DNA of 7,306 nucleotides from JBKPRX01 sp046734795 (GTDB lineage: Bacteria > Actinomycetota > Thermoleophilia > Gaiellales > Gaiellaceae), in the NCBI GenBank assembly GCA_046734795.1, contig JBKPRX010000127.1, forward strand, positions 1 to 7,306, written 5' to 3'. Below are positions 1-6,900 of this stretch, one piece after another. Numbering within the stretch: the stretch's first letter is position 1; each line of letters begins with the position of its first letter. The translations under genes and the position numbers were made by a program. Under the pieces are notes generated by a model. That model ran no database searches. It had not been told where the DNA came from and worked only from the letters and a program-made list of their open reading frames with translations.

Positions 1-1
1 G

Positions 2-352
2 AACTTCTGCATCGACGTGACCCTGCAGGCCTACAAGGACTCGGGCGCCGGCGCTGTCGCCGTAGGCTCGAACGCACGCATCACGCAGTTCACCTGGGAT
101 CCCGAGCAACCGGCGCAGCGCGTCGGCGGGCTCTCGCAGTACCCGTGCGCAGCCGCATTGGATCCCTGCCCGAACGGGGGCGGGTTCATCGGCGACTACT
201 TCGGACTCGCGATCTCGAGTGGGAACATCTACGCGCTCTTCGTCTCGACGCACTACCCGTCGGACGTCACGGCGCAAGAAGGTGGGCCCGTGTACTACCA
301 GCAACAGGTGCTTGCGACCGTTCCACGCGGAGGCTTTGGCACCGGCTATTGA
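2..352 (+). CDS. C-terminal fragment of a sialidase-like (BNR/beta-propeller) secreted protein
   Basis: The reading frame is open at the left edge, so only the last 116 residues are seen. It ends at TGA 350-352; a GTG at 17 lies inside the frame and is not taken as the start. Seen: beta-strand-rich sequence with Gly, Tyr, Ser and Thr, a segment GGFIGDYFGLA at fragment residues 60-70, and two cysteines (49 and 56) just before it that could form a disulfide. The G-D-Y-x-G-L-A pattern followed by a short strand (NIYALFVSTHY) is common in the last blade of sialidase-like or exo-alpha-sialidase-type propellers, which are usually exported. The signal peptide and catalytic residues would lie upstream of the window, so enzymatic activity cannot be judged. 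It could equally be a non-catalytic propeller. The next gene starts 24 bases downstream in the same frame. Confidence 0.6.
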   Translation, partial: NFCIDVTLQAYKDSGAGAVAVGSNARITQFTWDPEQPAQRVGGLSQYPCAAALDPCPNGGGFIGDYFGLAISSGNIYALFVSTHYPSDVTAQEGGPVYYQQQVLATVPRGGFGTGY

Positions 353-376
353 GGCCTGGCACAGTTCGCCGCTCGG

Positions 377-982
377 ATGAGTGACGAGTTCGTCCTCGAC
401 ACCGACGTCGTGCGCGCGTTCGTAAGCGACGTGCAAGACACGATCGCGCGTGCGTCGTCACCGGAAGAGGCTTGCGACCTGATCAGGCCGCGCTTCGCCG
501 AGCTGCTCGCGGATCCGGGGTGGCTGCCGGCACGGTTCCAAGAATCGGCACCCGAGAGCGGCATGGGCGGCGGGATCGGGCAGTGGTCGCTCTACCGCGC
601 GGCCGACGGTTCGCTCTCGCTCTTCTCGCTCGTCGTGCCGTCGGGCGCCGCAACGCCGATTCACGACCATCTCGCGTGGGGGCTCGTCGGCCTGTACCGA
701 GGCACGCAGGACGAAGAGATCTACGCGCAGCGCGACGAGGCACTCGAGCTCGCCGAGAGCCGTGCGCTGTCGCCCGGCGACTTCTACGTGTTGATCCCGC
801 CACGCGACGACATCCACCGCGTGCGCACAACCTCACCGGAGACCTCGGTGTCGATTCACCTCCTGACGAACGACACCGGCTGCGTGTGGCGCCACGCCTA
901 CGACGAGCACTCGGGAGAGGCGCGACCGTTTCGGTCGGGCTACGTCAACGTCGCCTGCGAGGATGAGGCAGCCGCGCGGTAG
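377..982 (+). CDS. Cysteine/thiol dioxygenase-superfamily cupin protein
   Basis: The 201-residue product is the usual size for bacterial cysteine dioxygenase-like cupins (CDO type I/COG5553). These non-haem iron enzymes add O2 to a small thiol (cysteine, 3-mercaptopropionate and similar) to make a sulfinate in the cytoplasm. Seen: the ligand motif PIHDHLAWG with His96 and His98, followed by GLYRGTQDEEIY, the third probable ligand His147 in DDIHRVR, and Ser159-x-His161 matching the catalytic Ser-His relay. Arg74 in LYRAADG is a candidate carboxylate-binding residue. Odd: the Tyr that normally completes the Ser-His-Tyr set is Leu163 (SIHLL), and no Cys lies near the ligand motif, so no Cys-Tyr cofactor can form. 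The substrate is therefore uncertain. ATG 377 is chosen because no other ATG/GTG/TTG lies in frame after the preceding stop (350-352); no clear Shine-Dalgarno sequence precedes it. The 3' end overlaps dprA by 43 bases, antisense. Confidence 0.82.
   Translation: MSDEFVLDTDVVRAFVSDVQDTIARASSPEEACDLIRPRFAELLADPGWLPARFQESAPESGMGGGIGQWSLYRAADGSLSLFSLVVPSGAATPIHDHLAWGLVGLYRGTQDEEIYAQRDEALELAESRALSPGDFYVLIPPRDDIHRVRTTSPETSVSIHLLTNDTGCVWRHAYDEHSGEARPFRSGYVNVACEDEAAAR
923..937 (-). terminator. Candidate hairpin just after dprA, without a U-tract
   Basis: A perfect inverted repeat has six-base arms (CGACCG/CGGTCG, 923-928 and 932-937) around a three-base loop, AAA on the minus strand. It begins two bases beyond the dprA stop codon (940-942). 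It is not followed by a run of T, and it lies within codons of the convergent dioxygenase gene, so a terminator role is only suggested by position. High-GC actinomycetes often have hairpin terminators lacking a U-tract. Confidence 0.3.
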
Positions 983-1812
983 ACGCCGTCGATGACGCTT
1001 ACGAAGCCGCCGAGCTCGAGCTCCGTCAGCGCGACTGCAACCGCATCGGCGGCGAGGCCCGAGCGCCGTACGAGCGCGTCGACAGTCGCGGGAGCTTCCT
1101 CGAGAATCGCCAGAAGCTGAGCAGCCCGGCCGTCCGGCGGCGCCTCTTGCCGACGTGAGGCTGCCGGATCGAGGCCGATCGCCTCCAACACGTCGGCAGG
1201 CGATGTCACCGGCGTCGCCCCGAGGCGTAGCAGCGCGTTCGTGCCCGCGCTGAGCGCCGAGGTGATCTCGCCCGGCACCGCGAGCACCTCTCTCCCCTCC
1301 TCCAGGGCGAAGTCGGCGGTGATGAGCGCGCCGCTTCGTTCGCGCGCTTCGACGACGACTGTCGCTGCGCAGAGACCCGCGATGACGCGGTTACGGGCCG
1401 GAAAACGCCACGGCGCCGGCTCGACGCCGGGCCCATACTCCGACAGCACGAGGCCGCGCTCGCAGATCTTTCGCGCGAGCGCAGCATGCGCCGCCGGGTA
1501 GTCGCGGTCGATTCCGCAGCCGAGGACGGCGACGGTGACGCCGTTCGCTTCGAGCGCGCCGCGATGAGCTTCCGCGTCGATCCCGCGCGCGAGGCCACTC
1601 ACGACGACCGCGCCTGCCGCTGCAAGCTCGCGTCCCAGCCAGCGCGCGACGTGCGCGCCGTAGCCGGAGCACGCGCGCGCGCCGACGATCGCAACGCTTG
1701 CATGTTCCAGCACGTCGAGCTCCGCATCGCCGCGAACGTGAAGAACCGGCGGCGGATCGTGGATCGCGCGCAGGAGAGGCGGCAGCTCGTGCTTCCGCAG
1801 GATGCGTGTCAC
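940..1812 (-). CDS. dprA: DNA-processing protein DprA (Smf), short form
   Basis: DprA binds incoming single-stranded DNA in the cytoplasm, shields it from nucleases and loads RecA during natural transformation. This 290-residue product carries the Rossmann-like core. Seen: VAIVGARACSGYG (40-52), SGLARGIDAEAHRGAL (72-87), TVAVLGCGIDRDYP (93-106), the FPARNRVIAGL segment (137-147), RSGALITADFALEEGREVLAVPG (159-181) and SAGTNALLRLGA (188-199). Residues about 226-280 look like the DML1-type winged helix (LLAILEEAPATVDALVRRSGL). The start is GTG 1812-1810, which overlaps the comM stop as GTGA; the frame stays open upstream, but that stretch is an Arg/Ala-rich shadow of comM. Odd: most DprA proteins have about 60 more residues, a SAM-like helical domain, at the N-terminus, and here only some 20 residues precede the core. 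The last ~9 codons run into the convergent dioxygenase gene. Confidence 0.95.
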   Translation of the reverse strand: MTRILRKHELPPLLRAIHDPPPVLHVRGDAELDVLEHASVAIVGARACSGYGAHVARWLGRELAAAGAVVVSGLARGIDAEAHRGALEANGVTVAVLGCGIDRDYPAAHAALARKICERGLVLSEYGPGVEPAPWRFPARNRVIAGLCAATVVVEARERSGALITADFALEEGREVLAVPGEITSALSAGTNALLRLGATPVTSPADVLEAIGLDPAASRRQEAPPDGRAAQLLAILEEAPATVDALVRRSGLAADAVAVALTELELGGFVSVIDGVYRAAASSSQATLT

Positions 1813-3269
1813 TGCGGTAGCTCGGTTGGCGAGCGATACGAGAGCGCCTCCGCGACGTGCTCCGCTGCGACACGCTCGACTCCGGCAAGCGCGGCAATCG
1901 TGCGCGCGACTCGCGCGACTCGCGCACGGCCGCGACCGGAAAGCGGCACGCGTTCGACCGCCCGCGTGAGCAGCTCGTCGGCCTCGCTCGTCCTTCGAGG
2001 CCTCGCACTCGCAAGCCTTTCGCGCGCCGCGACGACACGCTCGCGGACGACGGTCGATGCTTCCGACGGCGCAGCAGCGAGCTCGATCCCGCGCGGACGC
2101 GGGATCGCCACCACCAAGTCGAAGCGATCGAGGAGCGCGCGCGAGAGCTTGTCGCGGTAGCGCGCGAGCCGCTGCGCCGAGCACGAGCACTCGGCGGCCG
2201 GATCGCCGCGCGCACCGCACGGGCATAGATTCATCGTGCCGACGAGCTGGAACCGAGCCGGAAAGACGACGCGCCCCGCGGCGCGCGCGACGGCGACCTC
2301 GCCGTCCTCAAGCGGCTGTCGCAGCGCCTCGAGCGCAGGACGATGGAACTCGGCCAGCTCGTCGAGTAGCAGGACGCCGTGATGCGCGAGGCTCGCCTCG
2401 CCGGGTCGCAACCGCGGCCCACCCCCAACGATCGCAGCGGTCGACGCGCTGTGGTGCGGGGCGCGGAACGGCGGCTCCGCGATCAGCGGCTGCGTCGACG
2501 AGACGAGTCCGGCAACGGAGTGGATGCGCGTCGCCTCGAGCGCCTCGGCGGGTGTCAGCGGCGGCAGGATGCCCGGCAGCCTGCGCGCGAGCATCGTCTT
2601 GCCGGTGCCGGGTGGCCCGGCGAGCAGGAGATTGTGGCCGCCGGTCGCGGCGAGCTCGAGCGCACGCCGCGCGCGTTCCTGGCCGCGAACTTCCGCAAGA
2701 TCGGGTGCCCGAGGAGGATGCGCGCCGTTTTGCGGCGGCGGAACGAACGGCTCCGGCGCTCGCTCGCCTCGCAGGTAGGCGACGGCCTCCGCGAGGTGCC
2801 GGACGGGCACAGGCTCGATGCCGGTGAGCGCAGCCTCCGCACACGCCTCCGGCGCGCACAGGATGCGATCGAATCCCGACCGCGTCGCCCCCTCCGCCAC
2901 CGCGAGCACACCGCCGACGCGCCTGACGCGACCGTCGAGCGCGAGCTCACCAACCGCGGCGTGCGAATCGAGGGTGTCGACCGGAAGCTGACGCGACGCG
3001 GCAAGCACGGCGAGCGCGATCGGCAGGTCGAACCCCGAGCCCTCCTTGCGTAGCTCCGCCGGCGCGAGGTTGACCGTCAGCCGCCGGCTCGGAAACTCGA
3101 GCTCCGCCGCCGCGACTCCGCTCCGCACGCGCTCGCGCGCCTCTTGGCAGGCGCGGTCGGCAAGGCCGACGATGGCGAAGGCGGGCGCGCCGTTTTGGAT
3201 GTGCGCCTCGACCTCGACCCGCCGCGCCTCGAGCCCGACGAGTGCATGGGTAACCGCACGTGCGAGCAT
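1809..3269 (-). CDS. comM: YifB/ComM family Mg-chelatase-like AAA+ ATPase
   Basis: The 486-residue protein is full length for ComM/YifB. In Vibrio, ComM is a hexameric helicase that promotes branch migration of transforming DNA. Order of domains: an N-terminal ChlI (Lon S5-like fold) region, about 20-140, with FAIVGLADRACQEARERVRS and the LTVNLAPAELRKEGSGFDLP block; the AAA+ core with Walker A GPPGTGKT (218-225), the FRAPHHSAS insertion (268-276), Walker B GVLLLDELAEF (298-308), sensor 1 GTMNLCPCG (344-352) and a Cys cluster C349, C351, C361, C363; an arginine-finger region LLDRFDL (379-385); and a C-terminal Mg-chelatase lid with SGRGRARVARVART (444-457). Start ATG 3269-3267 matches the family N-terminus (MLARAVTHALVGLEA). 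No Shine-Dalgarno is visible, but a -10-like box lies six bases upstream, so the mRNA may be leaderless. It overlaps dprA by four bases. The yraN/rnhB genes often found upstream are absent. Confidence 0.96.
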   Translation of the reverse strand: MLARAVTHALVGLEARRVEVEAHIQNGAPAFAIVGLADRACQEARERVRSGVAAAELEFPSRRLTVNLAPAELRKEGSGFDLPIALAVLAASRQLPVDTLDSHAAVGELALDGRVRRVGGVLAVAEGATRSGFDRILCAPEACAEAALTGIEPVPVRHLAEAVAYLRGERAPEPFVPPPQNGAHPPRAPDLAEVRGQERARRALELAATGGHNLLLAGPPGTGKTMLARRLPGILPPLTPAEALEATRIHSVAGLVSSTQPLIAEPPFRAPHHSASTAAIVGGGPRLRPGEASLAHHGVLLLDELAEFHRPALEALRQPLEDGEVAVARAAGRVVFPARFQLVGTMNLCPCGARGDPAAECSCSAQRLARYRDKLSRALLDRFDLVVAIPRPRGIELAAAPSEASTVVRERVVAARERLASARPRRTSEADELLTRAVERVPLSGRGRARVARVARTIAALAGVERVAAEHVAEALSYRSPTELPQ

Positions 3270-3293
3270 GTGGCGACGCTAGCCAGGTCGTTC

Positions 3294-3307
3294 GCACGCG
3301 TTCGTGC
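3294..3307. repeat. Small inverted repeat in the divergent promoter region
   Basis: GCACG (3294-3298) and CGTGC (3303-3307) are perfect complements around a four-base loop. It shares its last three bases with the larger inverted repeat at 3305-3328, so the two could be alternative or adjacent structures. Five-base arms are frequent by chance in such GC-rich DNA. Confidence 0.3.
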
Positions 3308-3328
3308 CGGATCTGTGCCAGATCGGCA
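3305..3328. promoter_or_regulatory. Inverted repeat, candidate operator of the CGNR regulator gene
   Basis: The arms TGCC-GATCTG and CAGATC-GGCA are complementary over ten bases, interrupted only by one unpaired G at 3309, with a three-base centre TGC (3316-3318). The inner GATCTG/CAGATC part is perfect. It lies in the divergent gap and covers the weak -35-like TCGGCA of the rightward promoter, the classical place for a repressor operator. A hairpin in the leader is less likely if the rightward transcript begins at 3359-3360. Autoregulation by the adjacent CGNR protein is an inference. Confidence 0.45.
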
Positions 3329-3359
3329 GCGACACCGCCGAAGTGGTATTGATGGTGTC

Positions 3360-3917
3360 GTGGCCCGGTACGACCTGCCCAAGCTCGCCCCGGCCCCGCT
3401 CAGCACAGTCCAGCAGTTCGTGAACACAGTCGACCGCGAGCACGATCGCGAGTGGCTGGGAACGCCGGCCGAACTCGGCGACTGGCTCGCGGAGCACGGA
3501 ATCGAACTCGGCTCTGCACCGCGCGCGCGGGATCTAGCTCGCGCACTCGAGTTGCGCGAGGCGCTCCGCGCGCTCGCGCGCGGAAACCGCGGCGAGGGGG
3601 TCGCGGGCGCCGCACGCGCGACGATCAACGACACCGCGCGGGCGGCTGCGCTCACAGTCGAGCTGCGGCCGGACGGCACGGTCGAGGTCCGGCCCACCGC
3701 GCGCGGCTTCGACGGTGCGCTCGGTGAGCTCGTCGCGATCGCGTTCGGCGCGATGCTCGACGGGACCTGGGAGCGGCTGAAGCCTTGCGCGCAATGCACG
3801 TGGCTCTTCTACGACTACTCGCGCAACCGGTCGGCGAGCTGGTGCTCGATGGCGATCTGCGGCAACCGCCGCAAGACGCGCGCCTATCGCCAGCGCAAGC
3901 TGCGAGGGTCCGCGTGA
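3360..3917 (+). CDS. ABATE-domain CGNR zinc-finger transcriptional regulator
   Basis: The 185-residue cytoplasmic protein has the two-part layout of the ABATE/CGNR family, predicted stress-linked transcription regulators. The N-terminal ABATE domain (about 15-125) begins with VQQFVNTVDREHDREWL and contains the helical LARALELREALRALARGN stretch. The C-terminal zf-CGNR motif is complete: Cys143 and Cys146 (PCAQC), then WLFYDYSRNRSASWCSM with Cys162, and Cys167 in CGNRRKTRAYR, giving four likely zinc ligands plus a basic tail. GTG 3360 is chosen because it is just upstream of the conserved domain and seven bases after a -10-like TATTGA; the frame is open much further upstream, but that stretch overlaps comM and has no family similarity. 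The stop overlaps the permease start as GTGA, so the regulator and transporter are probably cotranscribed and translationally coupled. The signal sensed is unknown. Confidence 0.92.
   Translation: MARYDLPKLAPAPLSTVQQFVNTVDREHDREWLGTPAELGDWLAEHGIELGSAPRARDLARALELREALRALARGNRGEGVAGAARATINDTARAAALTVELRPDGTVEVRPTARGFDGALGELVAIAFGAMLDGTWERLKPCAQCTWLFYDYSRNRSASWCSMAICGNRRKTRAYRQRKLRGSA
3904..3908 (+). promoter_or_regulatory. Ribosome-binding site deciding the permease start
   Basis: GAGGG lies five bases before GTG 3914, inside the last codons of the regulator gene. It supports GTG 3914 over the far upstream in-frame ATG at 3785, which would add 43 residues encoded wholly within the regulator gene. 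Confidence 0.65.
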
Positions 3918-6900
3918 ACACCGCCCGTGCGCCGCTCACGGTTGCGCTTGCGCGCGTCCGCGCGCAACCCGGGCGCGCGCTGCTCGTCGCCGCCGGCGTG
4001 ATCGCTGCAACGGCGATGCTCGCCGGCGTCCTCGCTGCGAACGTGACCTCGCAGGACCAGGCCGTGCGGCGTGCAGTCGAGGAGCTGCCCCCGGCGGAGC
4101 AGACTTTCCGGCTCGACCTCTTCTCAGCGAGCGCCGTCGACACTCGACGCGACGACCGCGTCGCACGGCGCGTTCTGAAATCGCTTGCGCCGACGCCGGT
4201 ACGTCGCGCCGTGCTCTTCCGAACCCTCCGGATCGACGGCGAGCTCGTTCGGCTGGCGGCGGTGGATCGACTCGCAGAGGCAGTCCGGGTCGAGGCCGGC
4301 CGCCTGCCCCGGACGTGCACGCCCAAGCGTTGCGAGGTGCTGCAAATCGGCACGGGCGGACGAGGCGTGCTTGCTGAGGCGGGCATCGCCGTCGTGCGTG
4401 TCGGCACCGGCACGCTCCGCGACGACGCCGTGTTCGGCCCGCTCGCGACTGCGGGCGAAAACGAGCACGCGCCGTTGCTTCTCGCGCCGAGTGTCCAGAG
4501 CCTCGCACGCCTTCCGTCGCTTGCGAGCTTCTTCCGCATCGACAGCTGGGTGCAGCGGCTCGATCCAAGCCGCCTCCACGTCTGGGGCATCCCACCGTTG
4601 CTTGCGCGCGAGTCGCGAGCCGCGGCTGCGCTCGAGCTGACGGATCCGACGTTCAGGCTCACCGGCCCGGACGACGCGTTACTCGCCGCTCGCGCGCGCG
4701 GGCGCGTCGCGTCGCATCGACTTGCGCTCGTCGGCGGCGAGGTGAGCGCGCTCTTGCTCGGGTTTGCGCTCGTCGCGGCGATGGGACTGCGCCGCGGCCA
4801 AGCGAGCGAGCGACGCAGGCTCGTGCTGCGCGGCGCGCGCACCTGGCAGGTGTGGCTCGCCGCGGTCGTCGAGGTCGCCGCGATCACCGCCGCCGGGTGG
4901 CTCGTCGGCATCGGCGCAGGCACCGCGATTGCCGCAGTCGTCGCGCACGCGGCCGGGCTGCCCGCGGGCACGGTTGTCTCGCACTCGCTCGGAACGCCCT
5001 CCGCGATCGCCGCGCTCGCCGCCGTCTTCGTCGTCGCAACAGTTGCGGTCGTGCTCGCGGGAATCGGCGGCGGCGCGGGCGGGCGCGTACGCGTGCTCGA
5101 CGTCGTCGCGCTCGCAGCGGCCGGCATCGTGGTCGTCGCGGCAAGTCGCGGCGCCGCGCGACCCGAGACGATCGACTCCGGCAGCGACCGGACGCTCTTG
5201 CTCCTCCTTCCCGGGCTTGCATGTCTCGTCGCGGCGGTCGCAGTCGCACGTCTCGTCGGTCCGCTGATGCGCGGCGTTGAGCGCCTGTCCCGGCGCCGAT
5301 CGCTCGCCCTGCGCCTCGCGGCGCTCGCGCTTGCTCGCGCACCGGCGCGGACGGTGACGACGGTCGCTTTCGTCGTCGTCACCGTTGGACTCGCGCTCTT
5401 CGCGACGAGCTACCGGGCGACACTCGTGAAAGGCGCGTCGGACGCGGCGGCATTCGACGTGCCGCTCGACTACACCGTTCGCCCCGGCTCGTCGCTCGCG
5501 TCGCCGGCAGATCCGCGGACGCGTCGCCAACTCGAGCAAGTTGCGCGCGTCTACCCCGTGCTCCGTACCAATGCCGATCTGCCGGGGACGGGAGCGACGA
5601 TCACCTCCGCGACCGTGCTCGGGGTGCCGCTCGCTGCGTTGCGGACGTTGCGCTGGCGCTCCGACTTCGCGGCTCAGTCGCCGGCGAAGCTCGCCGCACG
5701 ACTCGGCAGGTTCGGAGCCGCGCGACTACGCGGCGCAACGGTTCCCGCGGACGCGACGACGCTCCGACTGCACACGCACGTCGACGGCGTGCCCGTGCAG
5801 CTCACGCTCGTCGCCGAGGACGCGGACGGCGCGATCCGGAGGCTCGGTCTCGGGACCGCGGTAGCCAACGCGGAGCTCAGGACGCGAGTGCCGGCTCGCA
5901 TCAGACGCATCGTTGCCGTCGAGATCGCGCTGACGGAATCCGAAGCGGCGTCGCTCGAGCACAGCGAGGCCGAGGGCGGCCGCGCTGCGGGCGCAGCCGG
6001 TCGACTCACGCTCGGTCCGCTCCTCGCCTCAACCTCGGCCGGCGGTGCGCACGTCGTGACGGGGTGGCAGGGATGGCGCGCTCGCGGCGGAGCTGGTGAG
6101 GGCGCGAAGCTCCGCTACACGTTCACCGGCGGCGACGCGTTGATCCTGCGCCCGCACGAGGCGACCGACGAGCATGCGGTCCCGATCCTCGTCAGCAAGG
6201 GCATTGCGCGGGCCCTTGGGTCGAGCCGCGTCGTGTCGCTGGACTTCCAAGACGCGCACGTTCTTGCGCGCGTGGTCGCCGTCGCCGCACGGTTCCCGAC
6301 GATCCATCACGACGAGGGCGAGTTCGTCGTCGCAGAGCAATCGCAGCTCGCGACCGCGCTCGATGCGGATGCCCCTGGAACGGGTGCGGCACAGGAGCTG
6401 TGGCTCGCTGCCCCAGCGGGCGCGGCGACGCGCATTGCCGAACGCGCGCGGCCGTTCGAGGTCGACTCGCGCCGATCGTTGCAGCGCCGGCTCGAGCACG
6501 ATCCGCTTGCGCGCGCGACCGAGGCGACGCTCGCAGCAGCCGCGATCGTCGCGCTCGCGCTGGCGGCACTCGGGTTCTGGGTTGCTGTCACGAGCGAGCT
6601 GCGCGACGAGCGTGGCGAGCTCTTCGACCTCGAGGCCCAAGGCGTTGCGCCCGCGACGCTTCGCCAGCACCTCCGCATCCGCGGCGCGATCCTGCTCGTG
6701 CTCGGCGCGTTGTGCGGCGCCGTGCTCGGCCTCGCGCTCTCCGTCTTCGTCGCCTCGCTCGTCCGGGTCAGCTCGACGAGCGAGGCGCCCGAGCTGCCGC
6801 TTCGCGTCGAGCCCGCGTGGGAACTCGCGGCCGCTGCGATCGGATTGCTTCTCGTCTTCGCCGCGCTCGCAGCCGAGCTGTCCGCGCGCACCGCTTTCCG

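Larger units (their letters stand above)
3270..3359. promoter_or_regulatory. Divergent promoter region between comM and the CGNR regulator gene
   Basis: This 90-base gap is the only substantial non-coding stretch, and it must serve two genes transcribed away from each other. Rightward: TATTGA (3347-3352) resembles a -10 box, with TCGGCA (3323-3328) as a weak -35 at an 18-base spacing; the predicted transcript start falls on or next to GTG 3360. Leftward: TAGCGT on the minus strand (3281-3276) sits six bases before ATG 3269 with no good -35. Neither gene has a visible ribosome-binding sequence, which fits leaderless transcripts, common in actinomycetes. These assignments are by eye from short, weak motifs. 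Confidence 0.5.

Noticed and set aside
350..376. Possible broken single gene: the sialidase-like fragment and the dioxygenase are in the same frame, separated by one stop and eight codons
   Set aside because: The two proteins belong to unrelated families, each with a natural end and start; the shared frame is coincidence.
1010..1021. Palindrome gagctcgagctc
   Set aside because: It encodes alternating Leu-Glu in dprA, and CTCGAG-type strings recur throughout the window through codon bias; no sign of a site.
1900..1930. Short tandem-like repeat of gcgcgactc
   Set aside because: It encodes the Val-Ala-Arg-Val-Ala-Arg part of the ComM C-terminal helix and reflects codon bias.
1813..2226. In-frame upstream extension of dprA by 138 codons
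   Set aside because: The extension is Arg/Ala/Cys-rich, has no similarity to the DprA N-terminus and lies inside comM; the GTGA overlap gives a better start.
3255..3264. Ten-base palindrome CGCACGTGCG in the first codons of comM
   Set aside because: It encodes Ala-Arg-Ala, and short GC palindromes are common here; without conservation data it cannot be called a site.
3144..3359. In-frame upstream extension of the CGNR regulator by 72 codons
   Set aside because: It overlaps the start of comM on the other strand and the promoter region and lacks ABATE similarity.
3785..3913. In-frame upstream extension of the permease by 43 codons
   Set aside because: It lies within the CGNR-encoding codons, while GTG 3914 has a good GAGGG site and directly precedes the amphipathic and TM1 region.
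3652..5382. 576-codon open frame on the minus strand opposite the regulator and permease
   Set aside because: It is Ala/Arg/Ser/Thr-rich with no domain pattern and lies opposite well-supported genes; such frames are expected in GC-rich DNA.
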